From IMG/VR virus record IMGVR_UViG_3300034110_000714, positions 1 to 21,853 of that record: 21,853 nucleotides of DNA, one strand, 5' to 3'. The translations under genes and the position numbers were made by a program. Position 1 is the stretch's first letter. Each line of letters opens with the position of its first letter. The notes beneath the pieces are model-generated. The model did not search any database and was not told the DNA's origin. It saw only the letters and a program-made list of their open reading frames with translations. This stretch comes from a virus. Of this stretch, positions 13,016 through 20,324 are shown in pieces.

Positions 13016-13470
13016 TCTGTTTCTGGGTTATCAATACAAGCTTGGATTTGTTTATCCAGCTCAGCTAATGCAATGTGCATCTGGTGAATCACTTTAGACA
13101 TGTCGCGCACTTCACCTTGAGTGATACGGCCATCTGCCATAATTTCGCGGAACATGCTCATCACATCACCGCCCTTCATGCCGATGCACAGCACTTTGTC
13201 TGTCAGCGACATATCACGGCATTCAGGAATCTCAGGTAAATCAATTGCCACCTTCTCGTGTTCAGCAGACAAAGCTTGCAAAATACGGAAATCACCAGTC
13301 AGCGCCATAAGCTTTGAAGCTTCAGCAAGTGTTAAGTGATGGGTGTCTGTATTTGGATTTACCTTGCTGTTTAGTACGGCTGGGCTTTTGATCCCCATCC
13401 GTGGGGCTAATGCTGATGCACCGCCTGGGTGATCGTGCACTGTGTTGTATGCTGCGTCCGTTATGTTCAT
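13006..13470 (-). CDS. CII-like phage regulatory protein (CP76 family)
   Basis: The 154-aa protein fits the Phage_CP76/CII family. The N-terminal region NITDAAYNTVHDHPGGASALAPRMG (about 2-26), then SPAVLNSKVNPNTDTHHLTL and EASKLMALTGDFRIL, is the helix-turn-helix domain with its usual signature. The C-terminal half is helical (DVMSMFREIMADGRIT, then MHIALAELDKQI) and probably multimerises. Such proteins act as transcription activators or regulators of the lysis-lysogeny choice. It is the second gene of the rightward operon after the Cro-like gene. AAAGGA upstream supports the start. Confidence 0.83.
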   Translation of the reverse strand: MNITDAAYNTVHDHPGGASALAPRMGIKSPAVLNSKVNPNTDTHHLTLAEASKLMALTGDFRILQALSAEHEKVAIDLPEIPECRDMSLTDKVLCIGMKGGDVMSMFREIMADGRITQGEVRDMSKVIHQMHIALAELDKQIQACIDNPETEKA

Positions 13471-13521
13471 TTATGATTCCTTTGAACGTATTTGTTTAAA
13501 TTCAAATGCTTAATAATTGGT

Positions 13522-13731
13522 TTAAGCGGTTAAGAGCGATTGCGTGGGAACTTCTCGAACAATCCTGTAGGAAATTCCCGGTATAACAGCCATGATTTTT
13601 CCAACAGAGGGATCTGGAACGTATTCACCCCACTGATTAATCGCTTGAGGGGTAATGCCAATTTCTTCAGCTAGGCGCGATGCATTTTTAAAATGATCAA
13701 GAGCGTCGCTGGTTTTGATAAGTACTCTCAT
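13522..13731 (-). CDS. Cro-like repressor
   Basis: The 69-aa protein is mainly one helix-turn-helix domain: SDALDHFKNASRLAEEIGIT, then PQAINQWGEYVP (about 8-39). This has the DALxxFG-xxxxLAxxLGIxxxAVxxWG form of Cro/YdaS-type phage repressors. It is the first gene leftward from the operator region and divergent from the CI gene, the position of cro. It would bind the dyad operators at 13743-13839 to shut off CI and early transcription. The start at 13731 lacks a strong ribosome site. Confidence 0.85.
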   Translation of the reverse strand: MRVLIKTSDALDHFKNASRLAEEIGITPQAINQWGEYVPDPSVGKIMAVIPGISYRIVREVPTQSLLTA

Positions 13732-13742
13732 GCCTAATCTCG

Positions 13743-13839
13743 AAAGTATGCTTTATTATTAAAGTGTACTTTAATACATTTTTGCAAGCAAGCTTTATTA
13801 ATATTGTTGTAAGCTGGCTTTAAATTTAAAGTGAATTTT
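13743..13839. promoter_or_regulatory. CI/Cro operator region with five dyads and divergent promoters
   Basis: Copies of AAAG-N4-CTTT stand at 13743-13754 (perfect), 13761-13772 (perfect, extended to ATTAAAG-TGTA-CTTTAAT), 13785-13796 and 13810-13821 (each one mismatch) and 13828-13839 (degenerate). Steps between starts are 18, 24, 25 and 18 bases, so the set is nearly symmetric about its centre. A minus-strand promoter for the Cro-like gene is likely: TTGCAA at 13787-13782, 18-base spacer, TTTAAT at 13763-13758 overlapping the second dyad. The CI promoter is not clear. Confidence 0.78.
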
Positions 13840-13842
13840 AAT

Positions 13843-14544
13843 ATGAGCACTCTTGAGGATCGGATTAATCAAGCCATATCCCACTTCTTGTCCAAAAATA
13901 AACTTAAGAAGTTGGACAGAGCTGCTATGGCCAAGTATTGCGAGGCATCTGTGGCTGCTGTTGGCCAATGGATCAATGGCAAAACAAAGTCGCTCGATAG
14001 CTTTAAGAATGCTAAAGCTGCCCAGTTTCTAGGTGTGAATCCTCACTGGTTGGCTGGTGATCCAAAATACGGAATGCTTGATGCATCAAGTGATCAAAAA
14101 CTTGATAACAATATCGACTTATCTCAAAAAATCCCTCTTGAGGGTCGCCCTGTGCCTGTTATTTCTTGGGTTGCGGCTGGATCGTTTGAGTCTATTGAAA
14201 CTGTCTTGAAAGATGTGGAGGTAGAGGAATATTTACCACCAATTAAAGAGTGTGGGAAAAATGGCTACGGTTTGGTTGTAGTTGGGAACTCCATGAAACC
14301 AGACTTTAAGCCAGGTGATCGTATTTATGTAAATCCAGATATTCAGACATTCGATTTACAGACAGATGACTTGGTAATTATTGCTTGCTGTGGTGAAACC
14401 GAGGCGACATTTAAAAAGTTAATTATTGAAGGTGGTGATAAGTATCTTCAACCACTTAACCCTGATTGGCCTGAGCAAATTATTAAGCTAACAGAAGATT
14501 GTCGCTTGGTGGGCAAAGTTGTCGGGCTATATAGAAAACTTTAA
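13843..14544 (+). CDS. CI-type LexA-like repressor (self-cleaving, S24 family)
   Basis: This is the master repressor of the lysogenic state. With the ATG at 13843 it has 233 residues. A helix-turn-helix DNA-binding domain lies at about 25-65 (RAAMAKYCEASVAAVGQWIN). The C-terminal S24 peptidase-like domain has the cleavage site A112-G113 (SWVAAGSF), catalytic S150 (GNSMKPDFKPGD) and K191 (EATFKKLI). These residues imply RecA-stimulated self-cleavage, hence SOS induction. The frame could begin at GTG 13831, but neither start has a ribosome site; the leader may be very short. It is divergent from the Cro-like gene across the operators and co-directional with the HsdR-N gene 51 bases downstream, with no terminator between. 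Confidence 0.93.
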   Translation: MSTLEDRINQAISHFLSKNKLKKLDRAAMAKYCEASVAAVGQWINGKTKSLDSFKNAKAAQFLGVNPHWLAGDPKYGMLDASSDQKLDNNIDLSQKIPLEGRPVPVISWVAAGSFESIETVLKDVEVEEYLPPIKECGKNGYGLVVVGNSMKPDFKPGDRIYVNPDIQTFDLQTDDLVIIACCGETEATFKKLIIEGGDKYLQPLNPDWPEQIIKLTEDCRLVGKVVGLYRKL

Positions 14545-14595
14545 TTAAAAAGTAATTTGCCAATTAAGGTAAAGATAATATCCCAGGGGGAAACT

Positions 14596-15765
14596 ATGGA
14601 TAATTTTGTACAACGATTAAAAAACCATATCGAGCATGTAAAAAAAGTAGGTGTCCACTGCTCAACGGAAGAGACAACGAAGCAAGCGCTGATATTACCT
14701 TTATTGGATATTTTGGGTTTTAATCCATATGACCCCACAAAAGTTCTTGCGGAATTTGCAGCTGATTTCCCGGGAGTTAAGGCAACTGAGCGTGTAGATT
14801 ACGCGCTATATTGCAATGGTCAGCCTGTAATGTTTATTGAAGCCAAGCCTTATGTTGCAAATCTAACCAATCATGCGCCACAACTATCAAGGTATTTTAA
14901 CAGCAGCCTGGGTGTAACTATTGGTGCTATTACAAATGGTCGTGAGTGGAGATTTTTTACAGATCTAATCAACACTAATGTTATGGATGAAAAGCCATTT
15001 CTAACAATTGATTTTACAAAAGCTGACCCTGAAGATCTGACACAGTTAGCGGAATTTAAACATGACAACTTTCATGCGGAAAAGTTAAGATTTTTTGCAG
15101 AAGAAAATCAATATATCCAGCAATTTAAAACTGTAATTAAGAAAAGTATTAATGAAGTTGATATTGATTTTGTAAGATATGTTGCACAACAAGCAAGCAT
15201 ACAACGCCAATTGAATACTAAGTTTCTTGAATCCATACAACCATTTGTTCAGCAAGCGGTACAGCAGGCTATTAGTGATACAGTCGTTAAAGGCCTATCC
15301 TCACCAACAATTATTACCGCACAGCCAATTGAGCAGAAACCGACTGAAAATCAACCTGAAGTGAATCAGGTAATACCAGAGTCCGATTTTATTGTGCATC
15401 CCGACAATGAAAAAATCATCACCACAAAGGATGAGCAAGATTTACTGCGTATTGTGACGGAGTTATTCCCAGGAGTTGAGATTGAAGGGCGTGATACTGA
15501 GAGCTATTACTCTGTTCTATATCAAAATAAAAATAATAGATGGTTGTTTAGATATGACGTGAATCGCAAGCGTCCTACTATTCAGTTTAATGTGTCGGTT
15601 GATGAAGCGCGCAAAACTGAACTGGAACGCGCTGGCCTGGAGGTTCAAAACAATGGTCAAATCTTTATAGAAAAGCCAGAACACATTTATCGAATGGTAG
15701 GCATTCTAAGGGATAGTCTTGAATATTGCATGAATGATGAAAATTTCAAACGCGCTTCTAGTTAG
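14596..15765 (+). CDS. Standalone type I restriction HsdR N-terminal-domain protein (PD-(D/E)XK nuclease fold)
   Basis: The 389-aa protein has the HsdR N-terminal nuclease domain without the helicase motor. Residues 25-100 show E26, LILPLLDILGF, E53, then the core V-D68-YAL-x-E82-A-K84 (the PD-(D/E)XK signature) and Q96-LSRY100 (the QxxxY motif of RecB/HsdR-type nucleases), followed by AITNGREWRFF. A helical region (about 185-240), a Pro/Gln-rich linker (about 250-280) and a separate C-terminal alpha/beta domain (about 290-385) follow. GGGGGAA before the ATG at 14596 decides the start. It shares the CI transcript, so it should be made in the lysogen, where accessory exclusion or defence genes are often placed. 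No HsdM or HsdS is present. Its target is unknown and the defence role is inference. Confidence 0.85.
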   Translation: MDNFVQRLKNHIEHVKKVGVHCSTEETTKQALILPLLDILGFNPYDPTKVLAEFAADFPGVKATERVDYALYCNGQPVMFIEAKPYVANLTNHAPQLSRYFNSSLGVTIGAITNGREWRFFTDLINTNVMDEKPFLTIDFTKADPEDLTQLAEFKHDNFHAEKLRFFAEENQYIQQFKTVIKKSINEVDIDFVRYVAQQASIQRQLNTKFLESIQPFVQQAVQQAISDTVVKGLSSPTIITAQPIEQKPTENQPEVNQVIPESDFIVHPDNEKIITTKDEQDLLRIVTELFPGVEIEGRDTESYYSVLYQNKNNRWLFRYDVNRKRPTIQFNVSVDEARKTELERAGLEVQNNGQIFIEKPEHIYRMVGILRDSLEYCMNDENFKRASS

Positions 15766-15789
15766 TAACTGTTAATAATAAGCTTTACC

Positions 15790-15816
15790 AAACCCGCTAT
15801 ATGCGGGTTTTCTTTT
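15790..15816 (+). terminator. Intrinsic terminator of the CI-HsdR-N operon
   Basis: AAACCCGC (15790-15797) pairs with GCGGGTTT (15803-15810) with a five-base loop, followed by TCTTTT. It stands 25 bases after the HsdR-N gene stop. Confidence 0.9.
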
Positions 15817-15835
15817 ATCTATCAAATCACAAATT

Positions 15836-15899
15836 AAAGCAAAGTTTATAAATATAATTAAAGTGTGCTTTACATAATCTATTTATTAAAGTATGCTTT
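15836..15899 (+). promoter_or_regulatory. Second operator set and early promoter of the recombination operon (pL-like)
   Basis: The same dyad as at the CI/Cro region appears at 15836-15847 (one mismatch), 15860-15871 and 15888-15899 (both perfect AAAG-N4-CTTT). A plus-strand promoter TTTACA (15869-15874), 17-base spacer, TATGCT (15892-15897) overlaps the last two, so bound repressor would block it. This places the RecT/exonuclease operon under CI/Cro control, as in lambda pL. Confidence 0.78.
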
Positions 15900-15910
15900 A
15901 ATCATCAAGT

Positions 15911-15946
15911 AAAAAAAGCCCCAGCGTAGCGCGAACTACCTGAGGC
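15911..15946 (-). terminator. Hairpin in the early leader; terminator-like on the minus strand
   Basis: On the minus strand GCCTCAG-GTAG pairs with CTAC-G-CTGGGGC (11 pairs, one bulge, loop TTCGCG), followed by seven T. One pair is G-U on the minus-strand RNA but a C-A mismatch on the plus-strand RNA, so the minus-strand transcript forms the better stem. It would stop antisense transcription coming from the early operon. A role of the plus-strand version in the leader cannot be excluded. Confidence 0.6.
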
Positions 15947-15979
15947 GTGACCCACACTCTCTCTGTGAGTAAAGAAATT

Positions 15980-16306
15980 ATGAATATAAAACCAATATTA
16001 ATCAATACAGCTTTAGCCCTCGCGCTATCAGGCTGCTTTGCCCAAGCTGAATCTATTGAAGATCAGCCGCAAATCGATATCGCTGCACAGCAATACGAAG
16101 TTCAAAGCGTGAATTGCAATCAGATCTGTGTCGCTACTGTCAAAGCTGACGAATACAACATCTATGTCGAGTATGCGCTGGATGATGGCTCGGTAGAGTT
16201 TCTAGACATTCTTAATGTTGTGCGTCATGAGGAAGCGGTTAATGCGTACGTTGATCGTTATGAGATTGAAAAGATTAATGCTGCGATTGCTGGGGGTGCT
16301 AAATGA
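15980..16306 (+). CDS. Small predicted lipoprotein, first gene of the recombination operon
   Basis: With the ATG at 15980 the protein has 108 residues and starts with a signal peptide: NIKP, then the hydrophobic ILINTALALAL, then the lipobox L16-S-G-C19. An AQA-E sequence just after could instead be a signal peptidase I site. The mature part is small and acidic with two cysteines (VNCNQICVATV) and a beta-rich core (YNIYVEYALDDGSVEFL). The in-frame GTG at 15947 would hide the signal and lies in the hairpin leader, so it is rejected. An exported protein at the head of an early operon could modify the envelope or exclude other phages; that is inference. Confidence 0.62.
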   Translation: MNIKPILINTALALALSGCFAQAESIEDQPQIDIAAQQYEVQSVNCNQICVATVKADEYNIYVEYALDDGSVEFLDILNVVRHEEAVNAYVDRYEIEKINAAIAGGAK

Positions 16307-16563
16307 ACATCATGCTTGGAAACCTAAGTGTTTCAGAAATTGAAGCAAGACTTGGAGTTAAATTCCCTCAAGATATTGCTGACTTCATGAGCGATAACCA
16401 TCAGGCAAGTGCTCAAAATGTTCTGCCTGGTAAATGGCACTGCTTTGATATTCCTTTCAATTTGGTGTGTGGGGATGTTGAGACGGCAAAGAAGATTTAT
16501 GGCGCACTAAAAGAGAAATCGGGCGAATGTAAAGAATCTCTCCGCATTTCGGTTAATGGTTAA
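16303..16563 (+). CDS. Phage protein of unknown function (86 aa)
   Basis: The protein is coupled to the lipoprotein gene by an ATGA overlap. The first half looks helical (SVSEIEARLGVKFPQDIADFM), and the second half has a WHCFDIPFNLVC segment and a helix (VETAKKIYGALKEKSG). The SEIEARLG-x-KFP start is somewhat like the beginning of small SMI1-type or phage accessory proteins, but I would not assign a family. There is no membrane segment. Confidence 0.6.
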   Translation: MNIMLGNLSVSEIEARLGVKFPQDIADFMSDNHQASAQNVLPGKWHCFDIPFNLVCGDVETAKKIYGALKEKSGECKESLRISVNG

Positions 16564-16572
16564 GGGGGAATC

Positions 16573-17079
16573 ATGAACACTTACGCTCAATTCTGTGGAT
16601 GTGGTGCGGCAATGCGACCTATCACCCACATCGGAAACCAGTCTTTGTTCCTGTGCCGTGATGGTCATAGCACCAAAGTAATTGACTGCAAGGTAAATGA
16701 AGATTTTACCCGCGATTTGTACTTTTCAGACCTGCCGAGCTTTCAAGTGGATCTGGATATTTCGATTGAAGATAACGTGCTGACCTTTGGTTTGTATCGC
16801 CAGATTGGTGAAAACCTGTATGCAACGGCTGATTGTTCAATGGCTGTATTGCCACACACGATGACGCAAATGCGTAGCTCGAATGGTGATATGCGATTTG
16901 CAGAACCAGTGGATATTGATTCATGGGTGGTGGTGAAAGATACACCTGTGACCTTGCTGGATGTTTGGAATTTTGAAGCTGAGGAAGGTCAGACATTTGC
17001 ACTGGCGGATGAGCAGATTAAGGCTGTGCAGCGCTATGTAGATGAACGTGCGGAACAACTATTTGAAGAGGTGGTTTGA
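16573..17079 (+). CDS. Phage protein with N-terminal zinc-finger-like motif (168 aa)
   Basis: GGGGGAA precedes the ATG. The N-terminus carries C8-x-C10 and C28 (YAQFCGCGAAMRP, then LFLCRDGHSTK), a short zinc-ribbon-like region. The long middle part is beta-rich (FQVDLDISIEDNVLTFGLYR, ATADCSMAVLP), and the end is a charged helix (DEQIKAVQRYVDERAEQLF). It lies directly before recT with one base between the stop and the next start, suggesting a helper of the recombination module. No function is known to me. Confidence 0.6.
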   Translation: MNTYAQFCGCGAAMRPITHIGNQSLFLCRDGHSTKVIDCKVNEDFTRDLYFSDLPSFQVDLDISIEDNVLTFGLYRQIGENLYATADCSMAVLPHTMTQMRSSNGDMRFAEPVDIDSWVVVKDTPVTLLDVWNFEAEEGQTFALADEQIKAVQRYVDERAEQLFEEVV

Positions 17080-17080
17080 G

Positions 17081-18025
17081 ATGAATGCACCAGTGAAAAC
17101 AGAAAATCAGGTTGCTGCCGTAAACCCTGTTCAGCAGTACTTTCAGGATCAAGGTGCTCTAAGAAAAATTAAGAGCATCTTGGGTGAAAAGGCCAAAAGT
17201 TTTGTTACTACGGTTTTGCAGCTCACAGCAACAAATAGTCAACTGGCGAATGCAAATCCTGAAACCGTTTATGCGGCAGCTGTAACAGCGGCAACTCTTG
17301 ATTTGCCTGTAAACCCTAACTTTGGCTTTGCTTATATTTTGCCGTACAACGTCAACAAAAAGTGCAAAGCAAATAACTGGAAGGATGATTGGCAGATTGA
17401 GGCTCAACTTCAAATTGGGTACAAGGGATTCATTCAATTAGCACTGCGCTCAGGAAAATTTAAATCAATTAATGTTTGCCCTGTCTATCTGGATGATACG
17501 GATGAAGCAATCATGAATCGCCTTACATCCCTATTCCCTGCTCGCGTAGTGAACAAGCCAATCGTTGGTTATGTGGCATGGTTTAAGTTGCTGGACGGTT
17601 TTGAGGCTCACGAAAACATGGATATGGAAGAGCTAAAAGAACATGCCTACAACTACAGCAAAACCTACAAAAAAGCAGTGGATGACAAGAAAGATTACAG
17701 CACCTGGCATCAAAACTATGACGCGATGTGCAGTAAGACCGTACTTAAAAAACTATTAACGCACTGGGCACCACTTTCGGTTGATCTGCAAAAAGCAATT
17801 GATTCTGATCAGGCAGTTATGCGCACGGTGAATGGTGAGCAGACTCCAGATTATGTGGACAACAAGCCGCAGCTTGAAGCCCCTGTGCAGCATCTAGATC
17901 AAGCTATGTTTGATCAGGTTAGAGCATCAATCAGTAGTGGTGATCTGGATAAGGCTTTTGTTTTAAGTGGTGAGGCTGGCTATCAGCTTTCTGAACAACA
18001 ACATGCTGAAATTGTGGGGCTGTAA
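17081..18025 (+). CDS. recT: RecT-family single-strand annealing recombinase
   Basis: The protein anneals complementary single strands produced by the partner exonuclease, giving RecA-independent recombination of phage DNA. The 314-aa length fits the family. Typical parts are the N-terminal QYFQDQGALRKIKSILGEKA, the TVYAAAVTAATLDLPVNPN segment, FAYILPYN with the following Lys-rich loop, and the highly conserved QLQIGYKGFIQLALRSG (about residues 115-131), then PVYLDD. The C-terminal quarter is less conserved. The ATG at 17081, with AGAGGTGG upstream, is chosen over an earlier in-frame codon at 17042 that overlaps the previous gene. The exonuclease gene follows two bases after the stop. Confidence 0.95.
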   Translation: MNAPVKTENQVAAVNPVQQYFQDQGALRKIKSILGEKAKSFVTTVLQLTATNSQLANANPETVYAAAVTAATLDLPVNPNFGFAYILPYNVNKKCKANNWKDDWQIEAQLQIGYKGFIQLALRSGKFKSINVCPVYLDDTDEAIMNRLTSLFPARVVNKPIVGYVAWFKLLDGFEAHENMDMEELKEHAYNYSKTYKKAVDDKKDYSTWHQNYDAMCSKTVLKKLLTHWAPLSVDLQKAIDSDQAVMRTVNGEQTPDYVDNKPQLEAPVQHLDQAMFDQVRASISSGDLDKAFVLSGEAGYQLSEQQHAEIVGL

Positions 18026-18027
18026 TC

Positions 18028-18840
18028 ATGATTAAAGTTAGACCACATGCCCTGCACCGCATTATGGGTGAGCCTAAGTCGATTGATCCTAGATTAATCA
18101 CGGATGGAGTTGCAGCCATCCTAAGACGCACAAAGCGCACCGATGAGGAAAAGGCTTTAATCCAAAGCCTTAAAAACCGCACTCTTTCAGAGGGTGCAAA
18201 AACTGCTGTTGAAGAATGGGTTATTGAGCGCGCTTATGGTTTTAAGGACTTTGCTGGCAACAAGTACACAGAAAAAGGCTTAACGCTTGAAGATCATGCC
18301 ATTAAGACCGTTCAAATGAATAGCCTGTTCACCATGGGTCAGTATGTACACATGAATAAAAATGAGCAGACATTTGAAAACCAGTGGCTTCGTGGCACAC
18401 CCGACATCATTAATCCAACCCATGGCCGTGACACTAAGTGTTCATGGTCTGGGGTTCAGCATCCATGGGGTAATCGCAAGGCTAACCAGAAGGTCAAAGA
18501 TGCTGGTTATGACGTTCAGTGCCAAGCCTACATGGACCTAACTGATAAACCTGATTGGTACGTGGATTTTGTATTGCTACCTACCCCTGCTGAATTGGTT
18601 TGGGGTGAGGATCAGCGCGAACAACAAGTTGTATTGGTTGAAGCTATTCCACTGCACAAGCGTATCAAAACCGTTCATATCCCGCGTGATCAAGCCTTCA
18701 TTGATTTGATGCATATCAAGTGTGAATTGGTTCAGGAATACGCAGCTATATATGCGGATGAAATTGGCGTGCTGGATGTTATTCAAGATCGCGCTAAGGA
18801 ATACAAGGTGCCATTCACCAAGGGAGTGAAAGCAGCATGA
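18028..18840 (+). CDS. YqaJ/RecE-type viral 5'-3' exonuclease (PD-(D/E)XK)
   Basis: This is the partner exonuclease of RecT; it resects double-strand ends to give the strands RecT anneals. The PD-(D/E)XK core is visible: an upstream acidic helix KGLTLEDHAIKT (83-94, E88), then RGT-P125-D126 and D135-T-K137, and the Q164-x3-Y168 motif in VQCQAYMDL. This is the layout of YqaJ-like recombinases. The basic segment NRKANQKVKDAGYD (149-162) lies between the last two. The 270-aa length is normal. It forms a unit with recT and ends overlapping the next gene by four bases (ATGA). Confidence 0.88.
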   Translation: MIKVRPHALHRIMGEPKSIDPRLITDGVAAILRRTKRTDEEKALIQSLKNRTLSEGAKTAVEEWVIERAYGFKDFAGNKYTEKGLTLEDHAIKTVQMNSLFTMGQYVHMNKNEQTFENQWLRGTPDIINPTHGRDTKCSWSGVQHPWGNRKANQKVKDAGYDVQCQAYMDLTDKPDWYVDFVLLPTPAELVWGEDQREQQVVLVEAIPLHKRIKTVHIPRDQAFIDLMHIKCELVQEYAAIYADEIGVLDVIQDRAKEYKVPFTKGVKAA

Positions 18841-18860
18841 AAATTAAAGAAGGTGGCGTG

Positions 18861-19247
18861 ATGGAAGATAACAAATTGTGGTGCGTAGGAATCTGCCCTG
18901 AAGATGATAGTCCTCATGAGCAGTCACCTGCTGCATCAAAAGAAATTGCCGAACGTGCAGTGGCTCGATACAGAGCCATGACTAAAGCTGAAGGTAACGA
19001 GTTCATGATCGAATCATTTGATGAATACTTTCAGGTTCAAGAGTGGGAAGGCACAGCTGAAGAACACCAGGAACAAATGTTTTATACAGAAGACTGGTTT
19101 AAAGAGCCGATGTACCAGTGCTTTGACCTACCAACAGCATGCAAAGTTTTTGAATATGGTGAGATTGTTAAATGCTACAAAAAAGGCTCATCACCACTTA
19201 CCACATCAAATTTTGAAGAAGCCAAGCGCTTCTATGAGGTGGCGTGA
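18861..19247 (+). CDS. Phage protein of unknown function (128 aa)
   Basis: The frame opens with an ATG at 18837 that overlaps the exonuclease stop (ATGA). The second ATG at 18861 has a much better GAAGGTGG upstream, so it is preferred; the longer form remains possible. The protein is acidic with repeated aromatic-rich segments (KLWCVGICPEDD, FDEYFQVQEWEG, FYTEDWFKEPMYQCFDL) and ends in NFEEAKRFYEVA. There is no membrane segment or known motif. It is an early-operon accessory protein of unknown role. Confidence 0.58.
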   Translation: MEDNKLWCVGICPEDDSPHEQSPAASKEIAERAVARYRAMTKAEGNEFMIESFDEYFQVQEWEGTAEEHQEQMFYTEDWFKEPMYQCFDLPTACKVFEYGEIVKCYKKGSSPLTTSNFEEAKRFYEVA

Positions 19248-19576
19248 TGGATGTTCAAGAAAAGAAAGCTTTTGAGATTGCCTTCGACAATAAATTAGGC
19301 GCTCGTGGCTGCCAGTTTGATCTTGATGAAGATGGTAATTATGAAGATCGTGAAACTTTATGTGGTTGGCATATGTGGCTTGAAGTCAAAGCCCAAGCAG
19401 TGCCGGAAGGGTTTGTTTTGGTGCCGAAAGAGCCGACGGATAAAACGATTGCCCACATGATCAACACACCCATTGAGGTTAATTTGCTTTGCGATCATGC
19501 AGATGTTTTTCTTTCTGAGGGTGAGGCTTATATAGCTTACCAAGCCATGATCGAAGCACAGGAGCCAAGCCAATGA
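19247..19576 (+). CDS. Phage protein of unknown function with VPEGFVLVPK motif (109 aa)
   Basis: The ATG at 19247 overlaps the previous stop by one base (TGATG); a GTG three bases before is less likely. A helical, acidic N-terminus (KKAFEIAFDNKLG, DLDEDGNYEDRETL) is followed by WHMWLEVKAQ and then VPEGFVLVPKEPT (about 53-65). This segment recurs in many small phage proteins of unknown function. The C-terminus is helical (EGEAYIAYQAMIEA). It probably belongs to the group of short modular phage early proteins. Confidence 0.62.
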   Translation: MDVQEKKAFEIAFDNKLGARGCQFDLDEDGNYEDRETLCGWHMWLEVKAQAVPEGFVLVPKEPTDKTIAHMINTPIEVNLLCDHADVFLSEGEAYIAYQAMIEAQEPSQ

Positions 19577-19938
19577 CTGAAATTCAACAAACAAACATTG
19601 CTGTGGCGAACTACATCATTGACGAGTTGTACAAAGAGAAGCCGTTCGATCTAATTCTCACGCCTCAACAGTATTCATCATTTTTGAATATCGTAGAGAA
19701 TTCGCCTGCTGTTAGCTTTGGCTACCGATCTTGGCAAGAGGGTGAATATATTTTAGTGGGCATGGATGAGTCCAATGTTGATCAGATTTACCACAAGTTG
19801 AGCAGCTACATCGCAAAGAACCAGAAGCCTGAAAACTGCATTGATCAATTCATTGCAAGCGGTGAATTTGATAAGGCATTCCGTGAAGTATTTGGGTTGC
19901 CGGAAAGTGTGGTGAAGGCTTTGGGAGAAATATCGTGA
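19573..19938 (+). CDS. Phage protein of unknown function (121 aa)
   Basis: The protein is mixed alpha/beta and acidic: NIAVANYIIDELYKEKPFDLIL (helix then strand), WQEGEYILVGMDESNVDQIYHKL (strand then helix) and a helical C-terminus (DQFIASGEFDKAFREVFGL). It is coupled by four-base overlaps on both sides. I do not recognise a family. Confidence 0.58.
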   Translation: MTEIQQTNIAVANYIIDELYKEKPFDLILTPQQYSSFLNIVENSPAVSFGYRSWQEGEYILVGMDESNVDQIYHKLSSYIAKNQKPENCIDQFIASGEFDKAFREVFGLPESVVKALGEIS

Positions 19939-20324
19939 ATCTAATTGAACAGTTGGGTAGGTATGAAGATGCTAAAACAAAAAGAGATCAAATCAATAGC
20001 ACTTTGGAAAACTCTGAGTTATTAGGTGGCGGTGATGCCAAAGAAGGTCTTTATGAAAGACTTGAATCCATCGAGCAAGCCCTTCTCGAATACCGCCGCC
20101 AGCACAATATTTTTGAGGTTGGGGATTATTTTTGCTATGAAAGCAAATATCTCAGTAATGATCCTTTGGATGGAGATGCCTACAAAAAATTAAATCAGCT
20201 CGATAGTATTGATTTTGAATGTGGTTTTGTTGAGTCGGCACTAAAGCGTGGTGGAATTATTCGACACGCGACAGATGCAGAAATCAAAGCAGGTAAAAGA
20301 TTGGAGGTGAAAAGTGAAAATTAA
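19935..20324 (+). CDS. Phage protein of unknown function (129 aa)
   Basis: It starts at GTG, overlapping the previous stop as GTGA. The first 55 residues form a probable coiled coil (EQLGRYEDAKTKRDQIN, YERLESIEQALLEYRRQ). The second part is a compact domain (FEVGDYFCYESKYL, FECGFVESALKRGG) ending in IRHATDAEIKAGKRLEVK. This ending resembles the HATxxEIxAGRRL tail seen in assorted small phage proteins, which suggests shuffled phage modules. The last 11 bases overlap the excisionase-like gene. Confidence 0.6.
   Translation: MNLIEQLGRYEDAKTKRDQINSTLENSELLGGGDAKEGLYERLESIEQALLEYRRQHNIFEVGDYFCYESKYLSNDPLDGDAYKKLNQLDSIDFECGFVESALKRGGIIRHATDAEIKAGKRLEVKSEN

Noticed and set aside
15947-15979. Upstream GTG start for the lipoprotein
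   Set aside because: It would bury the signal peptide, and it begins right at the leader hairpin.
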